Origin: Ustulina deusta
Taxonomy: Eukaryota > Ascomycota > Sordariomycetes > Xylariales > Xylariaceae
Direction of reading: 5' to 3'
DNA length: 64,000 bases
Assembly: GCA_023159155.1 (NCBI GenBank)
Contig: JAJNNX010000010.1
Span: forward strand, 620,001-684,000
A program made the position numbers and the translations under genes. Below are positions 34,514 through 45,985 of the stretch, piece after piece; the stretch's first letter is position 1; each line of letters begins with the position of its first letter. The notes beneath the pieces are model-generated. The model was not told where the DNA came from and did not search any database. It was given only the letters and a program-made list of their open reading frames with translations.

Positions 34514-36392
34514 ATGACGCAAGCAGTCGAGGGGGAATCTTCTGACAGATTGCGCTCCCTTCTGTCAAAGTTGAACCCTGTTCCGCGCTTCCCCGAGTTT
34601 ACTGGTCCATATAAAGTTGGCACCGTCGATGTCGAGATCCCCGTCTGCGATCTGGAATCCCCTGCGCCAGCACCCGATCATGCGGCCTACATCCAGACGA
34701 TTCAATTCCGGATCTTCTACCCCTGCGACCCCAGTGCCACTGGCAAGCGGATAACTTGGTTGCCAGCACCACAGCGTGACTATCTTTCCGCATATATAAA
34801 ATTCTTGGGTGTTGGCGCTCTTCTTGCCGAGGCTGCTTCGTAAGTTGTTCCCACAGACGCGTCTCCCGACCGCAATAAAGAAGCTTTTGTTGACCAAACT
34901 GTTGTGCAATTACAGGTTTATCCCAAGACATCTTCACTACACGACTATCCCCGTAGTCGAAAATGCGCCGATTCTCAAACCACAGACCCCGAATAGCCGG
35001 TGGCCGACGATGGTGTTCTCGCACGGCCTAGGCGGTAGTCGAAACGCATACTCGCAGATCGTGGGATCGCTCGCTTCCCACGGAATTGTAGTTTTTTGCC
35101 CGGAACACCGAGATGGCAGCGCCATAGCCTCGCTTGTACGGGTACCATACCAGCAGAACCGGTTCTTCGCACGGAGCGCGAAACGCATGATTCCCTATAA
35201 CAAGATTCCCCACGATGCAACTGACGAGGTGCACGGATTGAGAAATGCGCAATTGCAGATTCGGCTCTGGGAGCTGGGACTGCTATACGAAGCCATCCTG
35301 AATATCGATGAAGGGGGAAAGGTGATGAATGTGAACAAGAACACACCACCACTCGATCACTTCTCAAACCAACTGAACGTACATGATCCTGGAGCCCTAA
35401 TATTTGCGGGCCACAGTTTCGGAGCCGCGAGTATTGTTCAGTTCCTCAAATCAGTCTTTTACGCAGGACGGCCAGAACTCGAGGCAATGGAGACACCACT
35501 TTACACGCCAAACTGGGAATCTCCCATCTTCCGACAGGTCACTTCACAAAATTTCACAATTCTGCTGGATATGTGGTGTTTCCCACTTACAGCGAAGAGC
35601 ACGAAACCACTTTTCAACCTCCCATTACCCGTCTACGCGCCTCCTGATTCATCTTCCTCCCCCTCACAACCTCCTGGTGGTAACGCCGTACTTGCTATCG
35701 AGTCCGAAGACTTCTTCAAATGGCGGGAACACTTACACGTAACAGCACGTCTCCTCTCGCCTGATCCTTCAGCATACGTTATTGCGCCACCCACTAATAC
35801 CACCACACCACACTTCTTTTATGTGAAGCGCTCTGCACACCTCAGTCAGTCAGATTTTGCCCTCTTATTTCCCTGGCTCACACGTAAGGTCCTCGGGTCT
35901 GCGGCACCTGGGCGCGCCTTGCGGCTCAATCTGCGGGCGATATTGCAGGTCTTGCGCGTCAATGACATCCCGGTTGCGGGGACGCAGAGCGTGGACTTGG
36001 CAGATAGCAGAGCCAAGGATACGAAAGCGACTGCATCTGGCGGCGAGACCGCTTCATTACGTAGAGGCGATGTATGCACAGATGACACAGCGATCCTTGA
36101 GCGCCAAGGAAATGCTATACGGGAGGATGGTACGGACGAGCTGGTACAGGTGTGGAAATGGATCGATATCGTCGGTATGGGCGGGGACGTGATTAGTGAA
36201 GGAAAGGAGAAGAAAAGAGACGAGGAGGACGGAGCGGCTGAAGGTGTTGAAGAGACGGAAGCACATATGGCGGGCGTTCTTGAACCAAGCGTCTCTACAT
36301 CTGCCGCCCGGAAAGCCGAATTGGAGACCGCAAGCGTCTTCGCTGCTGCTGAGCGGGACCCCCAAATGCATAAAGTATCTGGAGACTCTTAA
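34514..36392 (+). CDS. PAF-acetylhydrolase-like phospholipase (alpha/beta hydrolase)
   Basis: 600 aa, exons 34514-34839 and 34916-36392. It belongs to the plasma PAF-acetylhydrolase/lipoprotein-associated phospholipase A2 family, which hydrolyses short or oxidised acyl chains at the sn-2 position of phospholipids. Visible: oxyanion strand MVFSHGLGGSRNAYS, then a PEHRDGS segment typical of the family, nucleophile elbow GHSFGAA with Ser276, and a late HLSQSDFALLFPWL segment that supplies the catalytic His. There is no signal peptide, so it is likely intracellular. The last 150 residues are charged, Glu/Asp/Lys-rich and poorly conserved (DEEDGAAEGVEETEA). An upstream GTG frame exists but has no ATG. 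Confidence 0.87.
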
Positions 36393-37096
36393 TCATAGGG
36401 GGTTCCCTGGCGAATATTGCGATTCGGTGTTACATGGTGCATGGCGCATGGCGTTAAGCTGCTCATAGATGGCTGGATCTCAGTTGAGATTTCCAATGCC
36501 CAAAAGTATCTGTTCTACTCCTCGGCTTAGACTAATACTTATTATATTTGTAGTTGTGTGTAGTACGAGGGGTGAGGGGGGGGCGACAAAATAGACGGAC
36601 TTTATTGTTTAGCTGGGATTAATGCACAATACTATTACATGAATGAACTAAATATCAGTAAGAACGAGGGCTACTGCGCATGAAGTGTATCCGCCCCGCT
36701 GTGGTAAATTCAGATATAGAGGAGGGTAAAGGCGATTTCTCCAAGTAGAGAAGATGATAATAATACCTAGGTCATAGTTGCGCCGTTCGAGTCGTGACAG
36801 GCATCTTTGGGGGTTGAATCGCATCAACACTAGTCTATTAGACTTACCAATCGTTTCGTCTCGTCTAGATGAACTGGTCTTGCCCGCGTCTTCCGAATAT
36901 TACTGCAGAAATCCCTTCTTCCTCAGTTTTCTGGCAATATAACAGGAAGGAGCGTGTTGGGGAATTCAATACTTCTTAGGTCAGTCTAGATATAGCTGAA
37001 TGTAATATGACATATCCCTATGTAGAAAATAGTTTCGTCAAGCCGCCGTTGGAGTTTCGTGATCGCCAATGAAAGATTCAGATCTGCTGTTCCGTT
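36393..37096. other. convergent intergenic region
   Basis: Between the lipase and the minus-strand genes. No coding signal was seen. Confidence 0.45.
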
Positions 37097-37375
37097 TCAC
37101 ATCGATGTTCCGGCCGCCCCCATCTCAAGACCGATGATGTTATCCTTGCTCCTCAACTCACCCCGCCTGGGGGCATTCTTTAGAAGTTTCTCCTCCGAAC
37201 CTACCAGTCTCTCTGGTCTGGTGATGTGGAACGATCGAAATAAGGGCTCAAGGGGGTCGTGAGAAGGAAAGACGATAAACACATCCCTATTCCATACCAA
37301 GATGAAACCGGATAACATTCTATTCCACTGATTCGGGTATCCTTGCGTCACATTTGTCCTCCAGGCTGAATCCAT
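37097..37375 (-). CDS. possible 92-aa ORF downstream of the ankyrin gene
   Basis: ATG-started minus-strand frame beginning about 100 bases after the ankyrin gene's stop codon, with protein-like composition in the C-terminal half (charged, with a FRSFHITRPERL stretch). No family recognised. It may be a small separate gene, a trailing exon of an alternative ankyrin-gene isoform, or chance. Confidence 0.25.
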   Translation of the reverse strand: MDSAWRTNVTQGYPNQWNRMLSGFILVWNRDVFIVFPSHDPLEPLFRSFHITRPERLVGSEEKLLKNAPRRGELRSKDNIIGLEMGAAGTSM

Positions 37376-37472
37376 GTTCAGCGCACAGCGCTGGACGCAG
37401 CCAAACTACCTCAGGGGCAAACAAGTGCCGCGTTCTGAAACCAGGCATACACGGCCTTGTCAGTTTCGCCTC

Positions 37473-40121
37473 TCAGTCTTCCTCGCCGGAGACAAACGCT
37501 TTCCGCTTCGCGACCTCCGTTATCTTGGAGACGTCGACCCCGATGCTGACCTCGTGAGCCGATGTATCTCCAGTCACCACGCGCTTCCGTCTCTCGTCTT
37601 CCCCCCTGGCCCAGCCGGGATCTATTCCGTTGTCTTCTAGGATTTGATGCCAGAGCTCTTCGTGACCGGCCCACGCAAACCAGTCAAAGATCGTCCTCCC
37701 TTCCCAAGAATCGAAAATGCAATCGGGCCGTTGCTTGATTCCGGCGGAGATAATATGTTCTGCAAGTCTCAAGTATTTGAGAGCCATTAACGGCTCTACG
37801 TAGTAACCGCGATAGACGATGGAATTGTCCAAGGGTTGGAGCACACACGCGTGGTCGGGATACCGTTCCTTGCAAAGGCCGGAGCAAAGCTGTGCGATGC
37901 AATATGCGACTGGGATCTCCCGGCTGGCTTGTAATAACTCATACGCGGGGGCCTGATAAACGATGGAATCGAATAAACGTAAAGCTAATTCATGCCATCT
38001 GGGATAGGAAGATATCTGTGAACCACTCGGCGCACTACTGCATGTCTCACACCATGATATTACAGTCCTGCCACCCAATTCGATAGAATGAAGGCAGATG
38101 GCACGAATGTGAAGTAATAAATTTGAAATGAGATTCTCCGGGTCTAGGTCAATTTCCCAGGCTCGGCAGGCACGCAGCCAACTGGGGATAGTGTCTGAAA
38201 TCGTGTTGGAAACTTCCTGATACGCCAAGCCCATATACAAGAACCATATGTAGATGAACCTAAAATTTTCATTAAACCAAACGCTATCCATCCGCATAGA
38301 AGATAAGCTACGAAAGAAGTGAAATACGCTATATCTCTGCCCTGGTTTGGAGGTGGGGGAAAAGGGCAGAATAGTGTACGCTATAGGCGTGAGTCCAACC
38401 CTATCGATGGTTAGGCTATCCAGTTCCGAGGTAGGCAAGGCATAGGAATGCTTACCAGTCCTGTGCATTGACGTCGGCACCGCTCTGGAGCAATGTTCTT
38501 GAAATTTCCACCTGGTTATATAAGGCAGCCAACTGCCCTCCATCAGTGTTGCTCTTGTTTTAGGGCACGTTGAAACTTACGTGAAGAAGAGTGTGTCCAT
38601 ATCCACCTCGATCAGAGGGCAGAACATGTTTTTGGGAAAGCATTTCTTGTACGGCGCTAATATTGCCTTCGATGATAGCAGCCCAAACCTCGTGATGATC
38701 ACTAATCACACGATATGTTGGAAATTGGAAACCGAAGGTTGGAGATCCCCTCCCGTCGTCGATCCTCCGGTACATGATTGAACAGCCCGTAGATATCCAG
38801 CGCGCGGATGGTATAAAGTGCGCCCCGACGTTATACATTTTTAAAGGAGGTTGGCTGGGTCGTAATTGAATCGTTTGCGTGATCCACAACCAAAAAGTGC
38901 CTATTCGTGTCTTTTTCTGATGGTACTTCTGATATATCAAGGCAATATTAGATCTACGCTCTTGATTTCGTCTAGTTTCTCCAGTTTCGTGGTCCTCTTC
39001 GTAGGCCTGTACCTGGCTTATTGTTTCATGATTCCTCGCGGTCCCATAATAGGGATGTTCATCGTATTCATGCGAGTGGCTAGTACGACTATTCTGCTGA
39101 AAGTCCGAGAGGTCGATGTTCTGCGTAAGGCCAGCAAGCAATTCTTCCATATGCGCCCGGGCGGTGCCTCGAAACTCTTTTCGGGTCTCTTGGAGAAGCA
39201 AATCCTTATACTCCTCCATCAGCGGGCGCAGGACGTTCCCAATGGTTTGCTCTAACGATTGTCTTTCCGTGGCCATAGCGGCGAAGAACTGAGAATTTTT
39301 CACCGCAACTTGTGCCAGGGAGTTCATGGATTCGAGGTGTGTTGTTTGCACCATCTGTCTCAAGTGATCGATACTTGTAGACACAGCGGTCTGATTGGAG
39401 ATGCTGTGTTGCGATGCATGAGCGTGGAATTTGGAATTCCCGACTGCCAGATCAGAAACGGCACGAAGGACATCGGCCTGGCGGTTTCTCGTCTTGTCAA
39501 CATTCAATCTCAGATTCTCCAAGGACGACTCAAGTTGGGAGGTTTTGTCCAAGACAGCTTTGACGTCATCATCTTTGGCTAACCGCAGGGCTTGACTCTT
39601 CTGCGCTTGCCAAACCTCAAATGTTAGGTGGAGGTGCAGCTCTTTACTGAAGTGTTCAAGCTGCTTGATCATTTCGTCAACCTCTGATTTTTCCCATATG
39701 ATTTTGAACGCGATCTTCGCTCGTGGAAGCAGAGCCCTCCCGCCGTGGTGTCCATATTGCACAAGATAGGCATCGAGACGTTTGACGAGTTTGTCGGCGA
39801 GTTCATAGCATCCGTCAGCGATTGGTTGGAGCACCTAACATGCGTCGCTTGTAAGAATCTGCTCCATAGATGATGACTATGAATTCGGATCTCTACCTTC
39901 TGTTCCGGGGTAAGTGTAGCTGAGGACTGTGCTATTGTCTGGGCCGACGATTTGACCTTCCCGGCAATTGGTACGAGATGGTTTGTAATGGTACGATGAT
40001 ATTCATATTCGGACTGGGCCACGCCTTGTCGCAGTCGACTGTATGTATGTATGAGCTTGGAAGCGAAGTCGACGAACTGGACAACATTAGAAGCGAGCCC
40101 AAGGGCGACAAGGGCCTCCAT
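37473..40121 (-). CDS. ankyrin-repeat protein with NLR-type N-terminal helical domain
   Basis: 827 aa, exons on the minus strand 40121-39897, 39834-38581, 38532-38456 and 38400-37473. The first 75 residues (MEALVALGLASNVVQFVDFA, then KLIHTYSR) match the short N-terminal domain common on fungal NACHT/ankyrin (NLR-like) proteins. A long helical, partly coiled-coil segment follows to about residue 300. A basic linker and a W/F-rich segment lead into ankyrin repeats at about 450-530 (GHTLLH, LLQSGADVNAQDW, GLTPIAY). The C-terminal 300 residues are helical, with a further ankyrin-like DSWEGRTIFDW unit. There is no Walker A/B motif anywhere, so it is an NLR-like protein without the nucleotide switch. 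Role is inferred only: such proteins are linked to non-self recognition in fungi. Confidence 0.8.
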
Positions 40122-41045
40122 CGTAGGCGATAGCGAGATGCCTTGGAGATGTTAGGGAAGTAAGCATGTGTTTTGGGATCTGAAATATTTGGGCGGTTGG
40201 CTGAGGGCAAGGCTCTATGCACCGCCCCAGGGCAGTGCAGTAGTAGGCTGATTGGAATAACTACGCCGCAGCCCTTGAATAGGATCACTAATATAGTAGG
40301 CACCGTGTCCTTCAAGATATGTGTCGGCCTTGTCATCAGCATTGCAAGGTTTTGCTGAAGCAGAGTACACATTATGTACATTGTGCTGTCGTGCCAACCT
40401 GGTGATAGTTTACACGGACAGGCTAGTTGTGAAGTCCCAAAATAATGCTGGTGCGAATAATGCGTGTTTAAGCACATTGGCTTCTTTGGGTATCAGCTAG
40501 GCGCGATACGGGTTTCGGTTTAGGATCAGATTGCAGATTGGTCTTGCGATAGAGGTATATTTGGTATTTACAGTATCATTTCTGACACCTACACTCAAGA
40601 CGTGAGAATGTCACGGCTGCCCCTTCCTCCCTGTCTTTTTATCGCACATCTCTCCAATCGTCTTTGAGTATGGTGATGACATTCAATCTACCAAGCCGAC
40701 ATAGCAGGACTCGATATCTCTCTTAATAAGGAGTTATGCCTATCGAATTGAGTTTTTTCGTGTGATCACCGATGATCTCTGAATAGTATGAACCTGGTGG
40801 TCGAGGTCGGGCTCTGCTACGGAGTCGACACTGGACTTGGATAGGGCGAGCTAATGATAATATTGCCATTATAAAGGCCAACACGATATACAGAGACAAA
40901 TAGTGTTGACCGTAATTCGGTATTATAGCGAGATCTAAAATAAGTTAGATAGGAGGTCGTCGTTCCGTGCCCTTACGTTCAATCAATTGGCCCGACATGC
41001 GATTGGGTATCATGCGTTTCTATTTCTCCATGTATGAAGATCTAT
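40122..41045. other. intergenic, no supported gene
   Basis: Promoter side of the ankyrin gene and 3' side of TRM61. The long minus-strand frame across 39932-40477 is a shadow of exon 1 with no ATG support. Confidence 0.5.
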
Positions 41046-42557
41046 TTATTCCGTTTTGCTCTTCTTTACTGCGGGGTCCAAGGCCTTGGTAGCAGCTATC
41101 TTCTTCTGTTTCTTCCCACACAGTAGTTCGCGTTTCTCCTTCTTACGAGCCTCCTTATCCAGACTACCGATGATTTTGCCCTCTTTCCCACAAGGCCACC
41201 TCTCAAACGCAGCAGCTTCTTGCTCTTCTGACCATTCCTGGGGAAGGAGGGCAAAAACGAGATAAGAGGTATGCGTCTTGATCTCAGCTTCCGTGCGGTG
41301 GATTAGTCTTCCAGCCATCCAAGGCTTTATTGTGGGCGAATCGGCATTCTTCTCCACATCGTCGACATCTCCGTTCTGGCCCTCGTGGTTCTTCTCGGCA
41401 TCAATGTCTTCCATATTGGCATCAGTGTCCTGTTTGTCCTTATAGAACTCCTTGAAACGGCCGTCAATTTGTTTCAACTTCGTTACAGCTTCCATCACAT
41501 TGCGGGGCGACTGGTTTGTACCTCGTTCGAGAGGCATGTTCAGCCCAACCCTCTCACGCAGAACATTTATCCTCCTCTGAGCTACCTCAACCATTTCAAT
41601 TTCCATCCAACCTAAACGACGCATAACTTCGACAGTTTTGGTGACTTGTTCGATACAGGGAGAAAATGTGCAGATATGTACAGTTCGATCTGCACGTAGA
41701 GGGGACTTCCAATTGGACGTCTCTTTTAAGGGCTCCAATCCACCATTAGCCAGTTGAGAAGGAGTCGGTTTCCTACGAGACAAGTGAGGTAGAGCCTGCC
41801 AGGGCGCCGGTACATCCAAGAAAACGCATTCTGCCTCAGGGCTTTGATCATTAACGAGGAAGCCGTCGTTGTACACATCTCGATTTGTAACTTGAACAAT
41901 TCCACCCAGGCGATGATCCTGAATCTCCTCCCGCATCTTTAGAAAACGATCGTGATTGAATTCGAAGCTCCAAACTTTGCCTCTCTTGTCTTCGGAGTCC
42001 TTGGGATACCCGTTGTAGACTGCTCTTGTTGCGGCGTGTGTAAAACTTCCACTTCCCGAGCCAGCCTCTATTAGCTGGGCTCCTGGGCGAGCGCGAATAC
42101 GATGTAAGATGTAGCTATAGTCGGGAGTGTAGACAACCTGGGTCCGGTGAGGCAAGCTCGATGTCCAGATTTCAGGAGTCGGTGGAAGAATATGTATAAA
42201 ACCAGTGGCGGCTGTCCTGACATCTTTCGTATTGCTAGTGCTAGAAGCGACGGCTTCGGTATCATTTCCAGTTGCATCAGCCTCGGTAAGATTCGCCAGT
42301 TTTCGTTTCCTACCCCTTGAGCCAGTATCTACAATGGAGGCGCGGATTTGTGAGCCCCATGACTGACCGATGAGTGTCGAGTGTGGAAATGAACCGAAAC
42401 GGGTGTTGATGACAGGGCCTTCTGTATAACCATCGACCGTGCCAGAATCGCTGCTGAGGTATACGGGCAGAACATTGTCGCGCGATAGGTGAACGAGCGC
42501 AAGGGCGCCGGGAGTGGTCAACGGCCCCGGATCGAGGAATGGAGATGTCGTCGACAT
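41046..42557 (-). CDS. TRM61: tRNA (adenine58-N1)-methyltransferase catalytic subunit
   Basis: Single exon, 503 aa. With its partner Trm6 it methylates A58 in the T-loop of tRNA, which stabilises initiator tRNA-Met; it acts in the nucleus. The N-terminal beta-rich domain contains GSFPHSTLIGQSWG. The SAM-binding motif is EAGSGSGSF at 164-172, after TPDYSYILHRI, which is diagnostic of the Trm61/TrmI family. FLDVPAPWQALPH is the active-site loop motif, and the FSPCIEQVTKT stretch also matches. A 40-residue variable insert (residues 76-118) and a Lys-rich C-terminal tail are extensions of the fungal form. Upstream 464 bases are shared with the divergent cysteinyl-tRNA synthetase. Confidence 0.95.
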   Translation of the reverse strand: MSTTSPFLDPGPLTTPGALALVHLSRDNVLPVYLSSDSGTVDGYTEGPVINTRFGSFPHSTLIGQSWGSQIRASIVDTGSRGRKRKLANLTEADATGNDTEAVASSTSNTKDVRTAATGFIHILPPTPEIWTSSLPHRTQVVYTPDYSYILHRIRARPGAQLIEAGSGSGSFTHAATRAVYNGYPKDSEDKRGKVWSFEFNHDRFLKMREEIQDHRLGGIVQVTNRDVYNDGFLVNDQSPEAECVFLDVPAPWQALPHLSRRKPTPSQLANGGLEPLKETSNWKSPLRADRTVHICTFSPCIEQVTKTVEVMRRLGWMEIEMVEVAQRRINVLRERVGLNMPLERGTNQSPRNVMEAVTKLKQIDGRFKEFYKDKQDTDANMEDIDAEKNHEGQNGDVDDVEKNADSPTIKPWMAGRLIHRTEAEIKTHTSYLVFALLPQEWSEEQEAAAFERWPCGKEGKIIGSLDKEARKKEKRELLCGKKQKKIAATKALDPAVKKSKTE

Positions 42558-43021
42558 TTCGCAAGGGCGGAGTTACTCGAATTGGTGTTGGTATGTTTAT
42601 ATGATAGGACAATAGCAACGATAGCAGTGGCTTTTATAGTTGTCTGCTTATTCGGTGACTTTATCAACAGCGTCAATTGGCTTAAAATAAGATCTAGATA
42701 GACTTATCTCTACTCAGTAGATAGAATTTTCCCGATAAGGCTGAAATCAGTAAAGGAACACGCTAATGGCGGGGTAGCTTCTTGCTGGGTACCGGAGGTA
42801 CATAGAGGGGTAAATGCTTGGGCTGCTCATGTCGTTGGGTCCACCTAAAATGCAAGGCTCTTCAGGGCAAAAGCCAATTGATCTTCTTCCAAGGCTGTTA
42901 TCCGCCAATGACAACCCCATCTCTGTGACTCAGTTCAGTCAATGCAACTCGGATTTATTTATTTCGAGACACGTCGCTCTTTTCGTCTATTTCGACCGTT
43001 CCCTTTTATTTCTCCTCCTTG
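42558..43021. promoter_or_regulatory. bidirectional promoter, TRM61 / cysteinyl-tRNA synthetase
   Basis: 464-base divergent spacer between two translation-related genes. No TATA box stands out, as expected for housekeeping promoters. A pyrimidine-rich stretch precedes the synthetase start at about 42995-43020. Confidence 0.45.
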
Positions 43022-45985
43022 ATGCTCCTCTTCTCTTCTCGATCATTTCGACATTTCGCTCTAATTCCACCACGATCACAACAGCCTCGATTCCTACTTC
43101 GCCGAAGCGTCGCGACACGACTTGCCATGGAGTCGATTAAAGTCCACAACTCCTTAAACCCGGGGCAACCTGTTCCGTTCACCCCGATTGAGAAAGGAAA
43201 GATATCATGGTATGCCTGTGGTCCGACTGTTTATGACCACAGTCATTTGGGCCATGCGCGCAACTATGTCTCGACTGATATCATCCGGCGCATACTGCTT
43301 CATTACTTCGGCTTCGATGTTAAGTTTGTTATGAACTTTACGGGTAAGCCATGACTTCCTCAGGCCTATCAAAGGCTTATGCGCCTGTCCGAATGCAACA
43401 TGGACTAACTCATCCTTCTGCTCAGACATTGATGACAAGGTGTGTCTGAAGGCGCAGACGATATCTTCTCTTAAACGCGAAACTTATTCTACGTTTGCAG
43501 ATTATTCTTAGAGCGCGAAGACAGCGCCTGCTCGAGATCGAGAAGAAGAAGGAATATACCGAGGCTGAGTTTGCTGAGCTAGGCATAGCCGCCTTCAGGG
43601 CATACGCGAAGAGCAACCTCCCTAAGCTTCTGGAAGGCGGCGACGGTCCGTTAGATTTGGATAACTATATACCTCGGAGAGATGCCATATATGGGCAAGT
43701 ATTGGCTGGAGGGACATTGACGGGGGAAGGCAAACCCGGCGATGATGAGGCGAAGTTGAAGATGCACATCAACAATATGACCTCTGCTGTTGTTGCCATT
43801 GGGAGCAATCAGCTATTTTCGGGCGCCGAGGAGATACTGTTGCCATACTTCGATTCTCTTTACAAAGAATCGCTCGACACTAGCGACCAGACAATCTTCA
43901 CATCACTTACGAAATTCATGGAGAACGAATTCACAAAAGATATGGATGCGCTCAACGTTCTTCGCCCCGACGTGGTGACGAGAGTTACGGAATATGTACC
44001 GCAAATCGCTAGCTTTGTCGAGAAGGTCGTGGAAAAGGGGTTTGCCTATGAAGCTGAAGGCTCTGTATACTTCGATATTACTGCTTTTGAGAAGGCTGGC
44101 AACACATACGCACGCTTACGGCCAGAAAGTCGGAACGACAAGACGCTTCAGGAAGAGGGAGAGGGCTCTTTAGGTAAGAGCCTTGGAGGCAAAAGAGGCC
44201 CCGGAGATTTTGCGCTATGGAAGAAATCGAAACCCGGTGAGCCCTATTGGCCGAGCAAATGGGGCAATGGACGACCTGGCTGGCATATGTATGTGTTCTC
44301 TGGTCTTCCCTTGCTTTTTTTGTTTTCCTTCTTTCCCCCTTTAGTTGTTGGAAATGACACACTTGACACTGACTCTCCGATTCTCAGTGAATGCTCCGTG
44401 ATGGCATCTGATGTTCTGGGCTCACGTATGGATCTTCATTCTGGTGGCATTGATCTCGCTTTCCCACACCATGACAACGAACTAGCGCAGAGTGAAGCTT
44501 ACTTCTGCGAGCATGGGCATGAACATACCTGGGTTAATTACTTCTTGCATATGGGGTAGGCTCTTTCTTTATCACTTTCCCCTGTGGCAATAGAACCGTA
44601 GGCTTTCCAACGCCGTGTTTTACGTACTACACGACCTGAGAAGGATGAGAGTGCGGTGTTGTCGAAGCTATGTTGACTGACTAGTCGACAGTCACTTGTC
44701 CATTTCTGGATCCAAAATGTCTAAGTCTTTGAAGAATTTCCAAACGATAAAGGACGCTTTAGCCTCGACATACACTGCCCGATCCATGCGTGTCGTCTTT
44801 CTACATGGAAAGTGGAATGATGGTGTAGAGATTACACCGAGTATGCGAACACAAGCAGACACATGGGAAGCCACCGTCAATGTAAGTCGATAATAGTCAC
44901 TGCCGGCACTAGAATTGCTTTACTAATAAGTCTAGAATTTCTTCACCAACGTAAAGTCGCTATTGGTGGATGCCAACCAGACAACAGCTGCTGTTACAAA
45001 TGGAGTAGAAGGACTCTCTGTCGCCGCAAACAAGCCTATAGAGGGACTGCTGGCCGATTTGGAACAAGCAAAGAAGGATGTCAACACGGCGCTAAGCAAT
45101 TCATTTGATACACCACAAGTGATGCGAACAATTGCGGATATCATCCGAAAAGCCAACATCAGTATTGGTGCCCCAAACGGCAACTTGGAACTGTCAGCCG
45201 TCGAATCCATTGCGAGATGGGTTACCAAGATTGTTGGCATCTTAGGTCTAGATGCTAACGCAAATCCGCCCTACGAAGGACTTGGATGGGCTTCGGCAGC
45301 TGCGTCAGCTGATGTAGACCCAACTACTGCGGTGCAGCCTTACGAGGCGGTATACAATTCTGTCTTGTCGGATGCCAAATCACTCGATCTTCCCGCTTCA
45401 GAAAGTTTGACAAATCTATTTTCTCAATCGCCAGGGGCTGAATTCGAGTCATTGGCAAAAGCAGGACTTCGAGACCCTGAACAGCTAGGATTACCATACC
45501 TCCGTGCCACGTCTAAACTGCGCGATGAACTACGGCGGATCGTACCGTCAGCTGCGCCCGAACTCAAGGCATCCATCCTTAGTCTCAGCGATCGCATTCG
45601 AGATTTTGACCTAACAAATATTGGCGTCTATCTCGATGACCGACCAGATGGTCAAACATCATTGATTAAATTCATCCCCGCGGCGGAGCTCATCGCAGCA
45701 AGAGAGGAGAAAGTAGCGAAAGATGCGGAAAGGGCGAGGGCTAAGGAGGAAGCGAGACTATCTCGAGAGAAAGCTGAGGCAGAAAAATGGGAAAAGGCCA
45801 AGATCGCACCGCAGGATATGTTTAAGGCTGACGAACGCTACAGTGAATGGGATACTGAAGGCATGCCTACCAAGTTGAAGGATGGTAGCGAGGTACCGAA
45901 AGCACAGCTGAAAAAGCTGAAGAAGGAGTGGGACAGACAGAAGAAAGTTCATGGTGAATATCTCACGAAATTTGGGAGTACATAA
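43022..45985 (+). CDS. CRS1: cysteinyl-tRNA synthetase with dual-start mitochondrial form
   Basis: Class I aminoacyl-tRNA synthetase that charges tRNA-Cys. Exons: 43022-43343, 43426-43439 (14 bases), 43501-44288, 44388-44555, 44692-44881 and 44936-45985. From ATG 43022 the product is 843 aa. From ATG 43127 it is 808 aa. The upstream 35 residues are rich in Arg, Ser, Phe and Leu, with no Asp or Glu, a mitochondrial presequence, and the downstream ATG starts the conserved [10 protein letters not shown]. Active-site signatures (numbered from 43127): zinc-side [16 protein letters not shown] with HLGH at 40-43, KMSKS at 404-408, GWHIECS and FPHHDNE zinc ligands. A eukaryotic insert follows DIDDKII. 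The C-terminal extension has a Lys/Glu helix. Length matches fungal Crs1. Confidence 0.94.

Noticed and set aside
34090..34623. 177-aa minus-strand ORF over the lipase promoter and start
   Set aside because: Overlaps the 5' end of the PAF-acetylhydrolase gene on the other strand. No motifs.
39932..40477. 181-aa minus-strand ORF upstream of the ankyrin gene
   Set aside because: Overlaps exon 1 of the ankyrin gene in another frame and has no family similarity.
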